Position numbers and translations under genes: made by a program. This document shows positions 26,990 to 36,078 of a stretch of DNA of 64,000 nt, piece by piece. The stretch spans positions 372,001-436,000 of the forward strand of contig NZ_QBDX01000004.1 of the NCBI RefSeq assembly GCF_003129605.1, in the 5' to 3' direction. The stretch comes from Hyphobacterium indicum (GTDB lineage: Bacteria > Pseudomonadota > Alphaproteobacteria > Caulobacterales > Maricaulaceae). Numbering within the stretch: position 1 is the stretch's first letter; every line of letters starts with the position of its first letter. The notes under the pieces are model-generated. The model made no database searches and was not told where the DNA came from. It saw nothing but the letters and a program-made list of their open reading frames with translations.

Positions 26990-28417
26990 CTACTCCGCCA
27001 CTTTCGCGGCAATCCGGGCCGCTTCCACACGCTGTGACATGATATTGCCCTTGTGCGGGAAAGGCTCGGCCGGTTTGGGCACGCCCATGAAGGGCGCCAG
27101 CTTGTCGAAGCCTTCGCCCTCGCACACATTCAGGATCAGCAGATCGTCCGGCCGGTCCCTGAAATAGGCCTTCACTTCGGCCACATGCTTTTCATAGACC
27201 CAGACAAATCGCTCCGGCTGGAAATTGTAGCAGCCATAGACCGCCGCCCGCAGAAGCTGGCGCATCAGGAGATGGGTCTCCTCGTCCGGGTCTTCCGTGT
27301 GCTTGAAGGCCGGGCGGTTGAACCAGTGATTCTGGCACGAGCGCAGCCAGCTTTCCCGGTCCCGCACGGTGAGGATGAATTTCGATCCCGGATATTGCTC
27401 GTCCAGCTGCTGGTAATAGGGCACCGTCGTGATGTCGGTCAGCCCGTCATGATATTTCAGCAGGGTCAGGTCATACTGGCCATAGGCGAGTTCGGTATAG
27501 GTATCCTCGTCGATCGGATAGTGCGATGTGTCCCATCCGAGCATCTGCAGGCCGGCCGTCAGCGACCGCGTCCCGGTGCGCGACAGGCCCAGACCGAAGA
27601 CTTTCGGCTTCTCGGCGGCCGATCCGTAGACATGGCGCTGGTCATTCTTCTCCAGCCAGGCTTCCAGATCCGCCAGGGTGAAGGGGTCCTTCTCCTCAAT
27701 CCCCAGCCGCGCCAGCTCGCGCTCGGCATGCTGGGGCAGGTTTTCGATGAAGGCATGGGTTTCTGCGGCGCCGGCATCTTTGGAGACATGTTCGCGCGCA
27801 TAGCGCACGGCATGCTGGGCGATAACAAAATCATCGACCGGGCCGGACACGTCCGGCCAGTGCTTCATCGCCGAGGACAGGCGCTTGAACTGGACCTTTG
27901 TCCGGCTGCGCAATTCGCGCAGCGCATATTTCATGAAGACGTGGCGGTAATACTGGAAATAGTCGTGCAGGATATCGAAATTGCGGAATTGCTTGCTCAT
28001 CCGCAACGGCTTCATCGCCAGATTACGCAAGCGCGATTCCGGCCGCAGCACATATTTCAGATCATCCAGCGGCGGTTCGATAGCGGCCATGGCGCGAACG
28101 AGATCGATCCGCGTGATATGCACGCCGCAATGCAGGCGGCCGCGGAAGCGGTCCGTGACATAGGCATCGACATAGGCGGCATCGGTCTGCTCGATGAATT
28201 CGCGCATCTCCTCGAGGATCAGGCAGTCCGCATCCAGATAGACGACGTAATCGCAGTCATGATCAATGCGCAGCATCTGATTCACGCATTCGGTGAAAGG
28301 CCGCACATCATCAATGATATGCACGGCATCCGGCCGGATATGCTTTTTCGCCAGCGCCAGCGAGACATCCCGCGTGCGTTCGTCAATCTGCCGGAAAACC
28401 AGATCAATCTTGGTCAT
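26990..28417 (-). CDS. Two-domain enzyme: glycosyltransferase-like N-terminus fused to a sulfotransferase
   Basis: 475 residues. The N-terminal part (about 1-235) reads as a GT-A-like domain with the nucleotide-sugar/metal motif YVVYLDADCLIL (Asp62-Ala-Asp64). The C-terminal part (about 271-465) is a sulfotransferase of the Sulfotransfer_4-like group: the PAPS 5'-phosphosulfate loop GLGLSRTGTRSL at about 275-286 and the 3'-phosphate motif VRDRESWLRS at 351-360. The fusion suggests one polypeptide that adds a sugar and a sulfate, or modifies the same acceptor twice. It is translationally coupled to the upstream sulfotransferase (ATGA overlap) and followed by an ABC exporter. No frameshift or stop separates the domains. 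Confidence 0.82.
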   Translation of the reverse strand: MTKIDLVFRQIDERTRDVSLALAKKHIRPDAVHIIDDVRPFTECVNQMLRIDHDCDYVVYLDADCLILEEMREFIEQTDAAYVDAYVTDRFRGRLHCGVHITRIDLVRAMAAIEPPLDDLKYVLRPESRLRNLAMKPLRMSKQFRNFDILHDYFQYYRHVFMKYALRELRSRTKVQFKRLSSAMKHWPDVSGPVDDFVIAQHAVRYAREHVSKDAGAAETHAFIENLPQHAERELARLGIEEKDPFTLADLEAWLEKNDQRHVYGSAAEKPKVFGLGLSRTGTRSLTAGLQMLGWDTSHYPIDEDTYTELAYGQYDLTLLKYHDGLTDITTVPYYQQLDEQYPGSKFILTVRDRESWLRSCQNHWFNRPAFKHTEDPDEETHLLMRQLLRAAVYGCYNFQPERFVWVYEKHVAEVKAYFRDRPDDLLILNVCEGEGFDKLAPFMGVPKPAEPFPHKGNIMSQRVEAARIAAKVAE

Positions 28418-29265
28418 TTAGTCTCTTCTCCCCAGGCCATGTCGGCATTGAAGTCTCCGGCCATGTCATTGAACAACGCCAGATGCGGCGCGGACATTTC
28501 GGTTTTCCAGCGAAGGTCCAGCTTTATGCCGCCGGAATGCTTCGCATAATAATCATGTGTGCGCGGTGTCAGCTTGAGTATGGCGTCCGGGTCATGCGCG
28601 ACCTTGCCGCGCGCCGCCACGAACTGGGTGCCGGTATTGCCGCCCAGCGGATGCGACTCGCCGTCATTGAAGGCCAGCATCTCTGCCCGGAAAGGCAGGC
28701 CCGCCACCTCGCAGATCTGCCGGACCACGGCCTCGGGCCGGGTCGCCAGCTCTTCATAGCGCACCACGATTTTCGGGCCGTCATAGGCCGAAAACACCGC
28801 CCGGCTGTCGATGATCTGATCCATCCAGGACCGGATCTGCCCGGCGGCATCGCGCTCGGGATATTTGCGGAAACGTGAATTGAGAACCGCGCGGCCATCA
28901 CGCTGCAGGAAAATCAGTGCGCCGCGATCACCGGCCGCCGTCAGCTCATCCGAACGCGCCCGGATCCAGGCGGCATTCTTGGTTGAGTCGACAATGATGC
29001 GGGTACCGGTATGGGCGGCCACCTGCCGGTAAAGCGGTCTGTCCCGGTCCCAGTGAAAGTCGGACCACACCGGGCAGGCCTCACCACAGACCTTGCAGGC
29101 GCGTTTGCGCAGCGGCTTGTTCAGATCGTGGAGATAGCGGATTTTCGCGCCTTCTCCGACATAGAAGGCTCCGTCCGCCCGACCGAGGATCAAGCCCAGC
29201 AGGGTAGAGCCGGAATGACCGGCCCCGCAAATCATCACGCCCGTTATGGGCGAGCTATGTGTCAT
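28414..29265 (-). CDS. PAPS-dependent sulfotransferase
   Basis: Cytosolic enzyme expected to transfer sulfate from PAPS to an unknown acceptor. The 5'-phosphosulfate-binding loop is in CGAGHSGSTLLGLILG (about 15-30 counted from the upstream TTG) and the 3'-phosphate motif in FLQRDGRAVLNSRFR (about 121-135). A CxxCxxxC cluster (CKVCGEACPVW, about 59-69) resembles the small cysteine knuckle in several bacterial sulfotransferases. ATG 29265 is used. A TTG at 29271 would add two residues. It is the first gene of the operon, and its stop overlaps the next start. Confidence 0.88.
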   Translation of the reverse strand: MTHSSPITGVMICGAGHSGSTLLGLILGRADGAFYVGEGAKIRYLHDLNKPLRKRACKVCGEACPVWSDFHWDRDRPLYRQVAAHTGTRIIVDSTKNAAWIRARSDELTAAGDRGALIFLQRDGRAVLNSRFRKYPERDAAGQIRSWMDQIIDSRAVFSAYDGPKIVVRYEELATRPEAVVRQICEVAGLPFRAEMLAFNDGESHPLGGNTGTQFVAARGKVAHDPDAILKLTPRTHDYYAKHSGGIKLDLRWKTEMSAPHLALFNDMAGDFNADMAWGEETK

Positions 29266-29376
29266 ATTCAAAAAGCCTGTCCCGGCGGAGTGTTCCGGGC
29301 GTCTGAAGCCCGCACGGAATACTCATCCCCTCGCAATGGTCTTAATGCCGCCAATGCGGGGTCGGATGCAAGCAAA

Positions 29377-29400
29377 TAGCGCGGCATTTCTGCCGCGCTA
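29377..29400 (-). terminator. Hairpin terminator after the metzincin gene
   Basis: Perfect 10-bp stem TAGCGCGGCA/TGCCGCGCTA around a 4-base loop, 36 bases past the stop of the gene ending at 29436. On the minus strand it is followed by TTTGCTT, so it is a weak-to-moderate intrinsic terminator that also separates this gene from the sulfotransferase operon. Confidence 0.6.
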
Positions 29401-29435
29401 CTGCGTGTGCGGACCGGCGCCGTGCCTGGCGCGAA

Positions 29436-31565
29436 TTACTGCGTCCGGACCGCCACACTTGTTGCGCCGCGGGCATTCGCGCCTTCATTGAAGCGGACGA
29501 AAACGCGGTTCTGGGCCGGGTCATTGGCAATGGCCTGACCATTTCCGCGAACGAAGACGCCGAATGTGGCCGTGCCATTGGCGCCGACATTCAACTGTGC
29601 CGTGGCGGCCCGCGGCGACGTGCATACGCCGGTAGCGGGGTTCGTCGGGCAGACCTCGATATTCTGGATCGCCAGCGCCCGCCCACCTGTATCGCCGGAG
29701 GCCGTAATCGTGCCCGCGGCTCCGACATTGGAAATCGCCACGGCAAACACGCCGACGAAATTTCCGGTCGTCGGCACATTCACCCGCCCCGGATCACCCG
29801 AGGTCGCAAGGGCAACGATATCCGGCACCGGCGTCGGAGAGGAGCTGAAGATCAGCGAATTCAGGCCCAGCGTATACTCACCGGAGCGGCGATTGCTGCA
29901 GAAGGCCTCGACGAACAGATGTGTTTCGTTATTTGTCGAGGCTTGGGGAAGGCCCTGATTGTCGGCAAAATCCGTCGCACTGGTAACCGAGAACACAAAG
30001 TTCTGGGCACCACCGGCGGCGATATCCGCAGGTGTGTTGGCCGTGCCCGACAAGGCGTTGGCCGGTGTGGTGGTTTGATAGGAAAACTGCGCCGGCGTCG
30101 TCCCGGCCAGCCGCAAACCGCAGCCTGTCGCCGTGGAACCGGTTGCCGCCGGATTGATGATCGTGGCGAAGGCCGTGGCGACCGTTCCGTTCTGGACCGA
30201 ACGTGTAATCGGCAGAACCGAAGAAACAACGCGCGGCGCTTCGGCACGGAAATTCACGACATTCCGGCTCTCCTCACGCGCGGCGCGCGCAACGTCAGCC
30301 GGATCAGCATCGTTAAACGGACGTCCGCAAGCGCCAGTTCCGTTTGGCGGACAACGCATCAGCTCCGGATTGGAGAAGAAAAACGCCGTTGTTTCGCCGC
30401 CAATGCCATTTGGCGATCCTGCCGGGCAGGCCTGTATTTGCGCGTTGGTAGACGGATAAGACATGATCGTGTTGAAATTACAGTCAACCCGGTGACCGTG
30501 CGCAAAAGTCCGCACACCGCCGCCAACCTGACCTGTCTCCTCGACGTTATGAACAAAGCCCATATTGTGCCCGATTTCATGCGCAAAAGTCGCGGGGTCA
30601 CAAAGAGATGACTGATCTGGTGTCAGCCAGTCGGCTGAAACCGAATACCCAAAGGGCAGATTTGAAGCGTCCATCGTTCCATTGGTGCCGTTGGTCCACG
30701 CAATGCCACAAGACGTCTGACCGGGCAGAGCACGCTGGATAATTCCAACGAGGTCAGCACCGTAAGTGACGCCAGCTGCCCGCAGAGCGCTCAGATCCTG
30801 AGTGATCTGTGCATTGCCATTTGGATTGCCTGACAGGTTTTCCAGCGTGACGCCCTGATCCGCATTGTCGGTCGTCAGATTGACGGAATCCAGATGCACG
30901 AGCCGCGCCCGCAATCCCGTATCACTGTCAACAAGCGCCTGATCGAGAACCGCCATCAGATACTGAATGCGTCCGCCAGTCGCCAGACCCCAATGGGCGG
31001 TCATGCTCTGGGAATAGAATACCGCAATATCAATGATGCCGTTCGACCCGACCGGCACGGCTTCTGCTATCTCACCGGAAAATTCCAATTCACCGGCCTC
31101 GGCCAACCGCGCCAGCACCAGCGGATCGGGAATCATCATGTCATTGGCACTCATACGTGGCCGAGCACTTGCCGGCATCTGCATGATGCGATGGCCATTT
31201 CCCTCCGGGATGATGTGCCAGATGCCGTCCTCGGTCACGATCCGGCCGAAAGCGTGCCCGTTGGTTTCCGTGATCAAAATCCGATCCAGAAGACTTCCGC
31301 CTTCAAGCCGGCCGACCCAGACTTGCGCCCCCATGGACTGGGTCGCCATGCGGTCCAGCTCGGCCACATAACCCGGCCCGAAATTGAGTGCGACCGTATC
31401 GCCTGGAGACATCCGCATGACGTCAGGTGACAGCCCGTCGAACCGGATGATGTCCGGGCCGCCGTCTGCGGCGGAAATGGACTCTACGTTTGTGAACATG
31501 TCCTGGCCGAAAGCCGAAACGGACACGGCAACAGACACGGCTAGGCCGGCAAGAATTCTGTGCAT
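29436..31565 (-). CDS. Secreted zinc metalloprotease of the metzincin clan (reprolysin-like M12)
   Basis: Predicted exported protease of 709 residues. The start at ATG 31565 gives a signal peptide (MHRILAGLAVSVAVSVSAFG). The catalytic motif HEIGHNMGFVH begins at His329, with zinc ligands His329, His333 and His339 and catalytic Glu330. The Met-turn is in NTIMSYPSTN about 40 residues later. An N-terminal propeptide-like region occupies about 20-170. After the catalytic domain come Ig-like beta-rich repeats (about 455-705) with the low-complexity, Thr/Ala/Gly-rich look of surface or secreted anchor domains. A terminator follows it. Confidence 0.88.
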   Translation of the reverse strand: MHRILAGLAVSVAVSVSAFGQDMFTNVESISAADGGPDIIRFDGLSPDVMRMSPGDTVALNFGPGYVAELDRMATQSMGAQVWVGRLEGGSLLDRILITETNGHAFGRIVTEDGIWHIIPEGNGHRIMQMPASARPRMSANDMMIPDPLVLARLAEAGELEFSGEIAEAVPVGSNGIIDIAVFYSQSMTAHWGLATGGRIQYLMAVLDQALVDSDTGLRARLVHLDSVNLTTDNADQGVTLENLSGNPNGNAQITQDLSALRAAGVTYGADLVGIIQRALPGQTSCGIAWTNGTNGTMDASNLPFGYSVSADWLTPDQSSLCDPATFAHEIGHNMGFVHNVEETGQVGGGVRTFAHGHRVDCNFNTIMSYPSTNAQIQACPAGSPNGIGGETTAFFFSNPELMRCPPNGTGACGRPFNDADPADVARAAREESRNVVNFRAEAPRVVSSVLPITRSVQNGTVATAFATIINPAATGSTATGCGLRLAGTTPAQFSYQTTTPANALSGTANTPADIAAGGAQNFVFSVTSATDFADNQGLPQASTNNETHLFVEAFCSNRRSGEYTLGLNSLIFSSSPTPVPDIVALATSGDPGRVNVPTTGNFVGVFAVAISNVGAAGTITASGDTGGRALAIQNIEVCPTNPATGVCTSPRAATAQLNVGANGTATFGVFVRGNGQAIANDPAQNRVFVRFNEGANARGATSVAVRTQ

Positions 31566-31643
31566 GGATATCCCCCGAAAGGCACCGCAGACCGGCGCTG
31601 AAAAACCGACGCTAGCCGGAGCGGAATGCGAAAGCCACAAAAA

Positions 31644-32627
31644 TCAGTCCCTTGCAGCCATAAAAACGCCCCGTGCAATTGCCCGTGTCAGACAGTCCGC
31701 CGCCAGCGAGCCCAAGCGCGACAGGGTGAAAGCCTCCGGATCGGCCAGGGCGCGTTGTCCCGTCGACAGGGCAAACACCACATCGCCGTCAAACGGCGTG
31801 AAGACCGGGCGTATGGCACGGGCAAACCCGGCCGAAGCCATCTGCGCCAGGCGTTTGGCGTCAGCGGATGACAACACGGCATCCGTCGCCACCACGGCAA
31901 TCGTCGTATTCGTGCCGGGGGCCGGGTTGAATTTGGCAACGCCCCAGTCTTCTGCATCGAAATCCACGCTGGCCGGGAAAGGCACACCGCCGAATTCACC
32001 GCCGAATTCGAACGGGGCGGCCCAGAAGGCGTCCGTCCCCGGCACCTTGACCGAACCAAAACAATTGACCGCCACAATCGCCCCGATTGTATAGCCGTCA
32101 TCCGTCACCACGCTCGCCGACCCGGTCCCGCCCGGCAGGCGTCCGGCGCTGGCACCATAACCGGCCCCGGCGCGTCCCAGCGTGAAGTCCCGGGCCGCAG
32201 CCTGAACAGCCGTCCGCCCCAGCGCCGCATAGGGCGGAAGCTCGCCCCAATGCTTGTCCCCGCCATTGGCGAGATCATAGAGGATCGCCGCCGGAACGAC
32301 CGGCGAGACCGGCACGGCCGGATCGGGCATCAATTCAAATCCGCGCCGCCGGGCCCCCAGCACTCCCGCCACACCATCGGCGGCCGCCAGACCGTAGGAC
32401 GAACCGCCCGACAGCACGACCGCATCGACGGCCTCGACCAGCGTATGCGGCTGCAACGCATCGGTTTCCCGCGTCCCCGGACCGCCGCCGCGCACATCCA
32501 CGCCGCAGACCGCCCGTTCATCCGGCAGGATTACCGTCACCCCGGTCCGCACAGCCTCATCCTGCGCCTGCCCGACTTTCAGGCCGGGCACATCGGTCAT
32601 CGTGTTCATCGCGCCGGGTTTTGCCAT
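31644..32627 (-). CDS. P1 family (DmpA/NylC-type) self-processing N-terminal nucleophile peptidase
   Basis: 327-residue member of the S58/P1 family, which comprises D-aminopeptidases, beta-peptidyl aminopeptidases and oligoamide hydrolases. The fold signature is in VRGGGPGTRETDAL (about 45-58) and VDAVVLSGGSSYGLAAADGV (about 67-86). The autocleavage junction is Asn240-Thr241 in APGTNTTIAVVATDA, so the nucleophile is Thr, as in the nylon-oligomer hydrolase NylC, rather than Ser as in DmpA. No signal peptide is evident. It is divergent from the gamma-glutamyltransferase gene with about 60 bases between starts. Confidence 0.86.
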   Translation of the reverse strand: MAKPGAMNTMTDVPGLKVGQAQDEAVRTGVTVILPDERAVCGVDVRGGGPGTRETDALQPHTLVEAVDAVVLSGGSSYGLAAADGVAGVLGARRRGFELMPDPAVPVSPVVPAAILYDLANGGDKHWGELPPYAALGRTAVQAAARDFTLGRAGAGYGASAGRLPGGTGSASVVTDDGYTIGAIVAVNCFGSVKVPGTDAFWAAPFEFGGEFGGVPFPASVDFDAEDWGVAKFNPAPGTNTTIAVVATDAVLSSADAKRLAQMASAGFARAIRPVFTPFDGDVVFALSTGQRALADPEAFTLSRLGSLAADCLTRAIARGVFMAARD

Positions 32628-32689
32628 CTTCAGGTCTTCCGCTGCTTCCGCTTCGCGTTATGGTGCCACCGACTGGACCGGGAGCAAGT

Positions 32690-34348
32690 GTGTTGATCCG
32701 TATATTAAGCCTGACTCTGTTTGGCCTCGCCACCGCTGCCTGTTCTGCGCAGGAAACCGAGCCCGGCCCGGCCATGGTCGCCGCAGCCAATCCGCATGCG
32801 GTCGAGGCCGGCCTCGAAGCCCTGCGCGACGGTGGCAACGCGATTGATGCCGCCATCGCCATCCAGACCACGCTTTCGCTGGTCGAGCCGCAATCGAGCG
32901 GCATCGGCGGCGGCGCCTTCATAGTCTATTATGATGCCGCCACAGGCGAAACCATTGTCTATGATGGCCGCGAAACGGCCCCGGCGGCGACAACACCGGA
33001 ACACTGGCTCGACGAGACGGGTACGCCCCTGCCCTTCCTCACCGCCTGGACCAGTGGCCGCGCCGTGGGCGTACCCGGCGTTATCGCCATGCTGGCAACG
33101 GCGCATGAAGATCATGGCGCGCTGGACTGGGCAGAGAATTTCACCTTTGCCGCCGGGCTGGCAGAAGACGGCTTCGAAATCAGCCCGCGGCTCCATTCCC
33201 TCATTCTGCGGACGGCCCAGATCCGCGATGTCTCGGCGTCGCCGGCCATGCGCAACTATCTCTTCGACGAGGTCGGGGAGGCGCTTCCCGCGGGTCATGT
33301 CCTGACCAATGCCGGCTATGCCGCCAGCCTGCGCCTCATCGCCGAAGACTGGCGCAATTTCTATGAAGGACCTCTGGCACAGGACATCGTCGAGGCCGTC
33401 ACCGCCGGACCCATCCCCGGCCAGATGACGCTTGAGGATCTGGCCACCTACACGCCCGAAGTCCTCGCGCCGGTTTGCCGCGAATATCGCGCCTGGAATA
33501 TCTGTTCGGCCCCGCCGCCCTCATCCGGCGGCGTGACGGTCAACCAGATCATGGGCATGCTGGAGCCCTTTGACATGGCGGCCTCCGGCCCGGACACGGC
33601 CGAAGGCTGGCGCCGCTTCATCGAGGCCAGCCGCCTCGCCTATGCCGACCGCGATGCGTTTATCGCAGATACCGCCTTTGTGGACGTTCCGGTCGAGGCG
33701 CTTTTGTCTGATAACTACATCGCCGCGCGCTCGGCCCTGATCGACCGCGACACGGCCATTCCCAGCGTACCCGCCGGGACACCGGATGTGCCCGGCACCA
33801 GCCATTTCGTGGTCGTCGATGCGGACGGCAATGTCGTCTCGATGACCGCCAGCGTCGAATTCCTGTTCGGGTCCAACCGCATGGCCGGCGGGTTTTTCCT
33901 CAACAATCAGCTGACCGATTTCACCTTCAATCCGCTGAACGCCGATGGCAGTCCGGCCGCCAATGCGCCCGCAGGCGGCAAGCGCCCGCGCTCCTCCATG
34001 TCGCCAACGATTGTGTTCAATGCGGACGGCGCGTTCGAGCTCGCCACGGGCTCGCCCGGCGGCACCTCCATCATTGCCTATGTCTCGAAAACCCTTGTCG
34101 GCATGCTCGACTGGGGTCTGACACCGCAGCAGGCCATTGAATTGCCGAATGTCGTCGCGCGCGGCGATGTCGTCCGGGTCGAGGAAACCTTCCCGGCAGA
34201 GCTCGCCGATGAATTGCGCGCCATGGGCTTCACCCTGGATGCCAACCGGACGGAAAACTCCGGCCTGCACATCATCAGGCGTCTGGAAGATGGCACGCTG
34301 ACCGGCGGTGCCGACCCGCGCCGCGAAGGCGTGGTGGGAGAGCCTTAA
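32690..34348 (+). CDS. ggt: Gamma-glutamyltransferase (probable lipoprotein)
   Basis: N-terminal-nucleophile enzyme that cleaves and transfers the gamma-glutamyl group of glutathione, acting in the envelope. The start at GTG 32690 has GGAG 5 bases upstream and yields a lipoprotein signal (lipobox ATAAC). TTG 32693 is a near-equal alternative. The catalytic Thr370, exposed by autoprocessing, is in GTSHFVVVDADGN. The second residue is Ser where many relatives have Thr. Substrate-binding Gly/Ser loops are seen at SSGIGGGAF (about 65) and KRPRSSMSPT (about 435). It overlaps the convergent kinase gene by 4 bases. Confidence 0.9.
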   Translation: MLIRILSLTLFGLATAACSAQETEPGPAMVAAANPHAVEAGLEALRDGGNAIDAAIAIQTTLSLVEPQSSGIGGGAFIVYYDAATGETIVYDGRETAPAATTPEHWLDETGTPLPFLTAWTSGRAVGVPGVIAMLATAHEDHGALDWAENFTFAAGLAEDGFEISPRLHSLILRTAQIRDVSASPAMRNYLFDEVGEALPAGHVLTNAGYAASLRLIAEDWRNFYEGPLAQDIVEAVTAGPIPGQMTLEDLATYTPEVLAPVCREYRAWNICSAPPPSSGGVTVNQIMGMLEPFDMAASGPDTAEGWRRFIEASRLAYADRDAFIADTAFVDVPVEALLSDNYIAARSALIDRDTAIPSVPAGTPDVPGTSHFVVVDADGNVVSMTASVEFLFGSNRMAGGFFLNNQLTDFTFNPLNADGSPAANAPAGGKRPRSSMSPTIVFNADGAFELATGSPGGTSIIAYVSKTLVGMLDWGLTPQQAIELPNVVARGDVVRVEETFPAELADELRAMGFTLDANRTENSGLHIIRRLEDGTLTGGADPRREGVVGEP

Positions 34349-35793
34349 TCTGCTGCCGGCAGCGTAACCGCGAACACCGTCCCGTCCTCGCCCGTCCGCA
34401 CCAGCACGATATCCCCGCCATGGGCGCGGGCGAGTTCGCGGGCCGTGGTCAGACCCAGCCCGGTGCCTTCCCGGCGCGTCGAGGAGGTGAAGGGCTCGAA
34501 CAGGTTTTCGCGCGCCTTTGGCGGCAGGCCCGGCCCGGCATCGGCAATCTCGATCCGCATGTAACCGTCCTCCGCCCCGGCGCTCACCGACAGGCGGATT
34601 TTGCCGCCGGTCAGGGTCATGGCCTGCAGAGCATTGCGGAACAGGTTCAGGAAAATCCGGTGCACATGATCGGGATCCGCCGTGATCGCCGTGCCATCGG
34701 CAATCGCATTGACCCATTCGCCTTCACCTTCGGTCGCCATGGCATCCGCCGCGGCTTCATCCAGGGCGAGTTTCAGATTGAGCCGCATCATCTGCGGCGG
34801 GCTTTCCTCGGCCTTGCCATATTGCAGCGTCGCTTCCGTCAGGCGGATGCCGCGGCCCACGGCCCGCACCATGCGCGCGCCCATCTTGCGCACCCGCTCA
34901 TCCTCGAACGACACCAGCCGGTCGGAGACCAGTTGCGCCGACGCCAGCACATTGCGCAGATCATGATTGATCTTGGCCATGGCCGCGCCCAGCGCCGCCA
35001 GCCGCTCGCGTTGTTTCAGAGCCGCCCGCACATCTTCCTGCATCGCCGCCAGCGCCCTTTGCGCCTGGCCGATTTCGTCCTTGCGCGTATCCGGCACGAT
35101 GGCGCGCCTGGGATCCATCGGGTCTTTCTGGAAACGCGCCATCGCCGCCGCCAGCTGCCGCATCGGGCGCACAAAGGCATAGAGCAATGTCACATAGAGC
35201 AGGATCCCGGTGACCACGGCGATGAACAGGGAAAGCTGCAACAGGCCCACCGAATACTCCAGCAAGGCCGCTTTCAGCGGCGCTTCCGGCACGATGACGT
35301 CAATGATGTCATCGGGCCGCGCCTGCGGATTGGCGATGATGCGGATATAGCGTTCGTCGGTTACGGTGAAGGTGCGGGCGGCGCTGCTGATCCGCATCGA
35401 CCAGCTTTCGCGCCGCAGATCCGCTTCAATGAGAGGGGCATCAATCGGCCCGCCATAAAGGACCAGCTCGTTCCGGCCCTCGGTCACACGGGCCACGGCC
35501 ACGGCATCGGAGGCTTCCAGCAATTCGCTCACCTCCATATCGCCCAGCGTCCCGCCCCGGGCGACATCGGCGGCCAGCGCGGCGATGAAGGCGGTCTCGG
35601 CCTGATCCGACAGCCAGTTGGTGCGGAATTGCGCCGCCAGCGGCAGAAAGATCAGCATCTGCGCCAGCATGACAAAGCCCAGCGTGAACAGCAGAAGACG
35701 GCCGGGCAGGCTTTCAACGGTTGCCCGGCAGACACCGATCACGACATTCCGGAATCGTTGCGCGGCACGGAGGGGAGGTGAGAGCTTTGTCAT
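34345..35793 (-). CDS. Membrane sensor histidine kinase without adjacent response regulator
   Basis: 482 residues: a transmembrane helix at about 30-52, a periplasmic sensor region (about 53-180), a second helix (about 185-207), a HAMP domain (about 208-262), and a HisKA domain with His277 in AKINHDLRNVLASAQL. The ATPase domain has the N-box FLNLFRNALQAM, DAGPGLPP and GTGLGLTTAREL. No response regulator gene flanks it, so its partner is unknown. The receiver at 23425 is a candidate, but that is speculative. Confidence 0.9.
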   Translation of the reverse strand: MTKLSPPLRAAQRFRNVVIGVCRATVESLPGRLLLFTLGFVMLAQMLIFLPLAAQFRTNWLSDQAETAFIAALAADVARGGTLGDMEVSELLEASDAVAVARVTEGRNELVLYGGPIDAPLIEADLRRESWSMRISSAARTFTVTDERYIRIIANPQARPDDIIDVIVPEAPLKAALLEYSVGLLQLSLFIAVVTGILLYVTLLYAFVRPMRQLAAAMARFQKDPMDPRRAIVPDTRKDEIGQAQRALAAMQEDVRAALKQRERLAALGAAMAKINHDLRNVLASAQLVSDRLVSFEDERVRKMGARMVRAVGRGIRLTEATLQYGKAEESPPQMMRLNLKLALDEAAADAMATEGEGEWVNAIADGTAITADPDHVHRIFLNLFRNALQAMTLTGGKIRLSVSAGAEDGYMRIEIADAGPGLPPKARENLFEPFTSSTRREGTGLGLTTARELARAHGGDIVLVRTGEDGTVFAVTLPAAD

Positions 35794-35854
35794 ATCATTC
35801 GCCGTACAAGCCGATAGCCCACACCGGGCCGCTGAACAAGCAAGGCTTACGCTC

Positions 35855-35883
35855 TTGACGGCCCCGGATCGCTCGCGTATTCA
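35855..35883 (+). promoter_or_regulatory. Predicted promoter of rpmH-rnpA
   Basis: TTGACG (35855-35860) and TATTCA (35878-35883) are separated by 17 bases, giving a leader of roughly 30 bases before the rpmH GTG. Confidence 0.6.
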
Positions 35884-35923
35884 CCGCGCCTCTTGAGATT
35901 TGCCCATGTAATGGAGCGCGCCC

Positions 35924-36058
35924 GTGAAACGTACCTTCCAACCGTCCCAGCTCGTCCGCAGCCGCCGGCACGGATTCCGCGCGCGTATGGCCACCAAAGC
36001 CGGCCGTCAGGTTCTGGCCCGCCGCCGCGCCAAAGGCCGCAAGCGGCTGTCGGCCTGA
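35924..36058 (+). CDS. rpmH: 50S ribosomal protein L34
   Basis: A 44-residue, highly basic ribosomal protein starting [20 protein letters not shown] and ending KGRKRLSA, an unmistakable L34. The start codon is GTG, with GGAG 7 bases upstream. It is followed by rnpA after 20 bases, the order conserved in nearly all bacteria. Confidence 0.97.
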   Translation: MKRTFQPSQLVRSRRHGFRARMATKAGRQVLARRRAKGRKRLSA

Positions 36059-36078
36059 TCGCCACACGCGATACGGAA

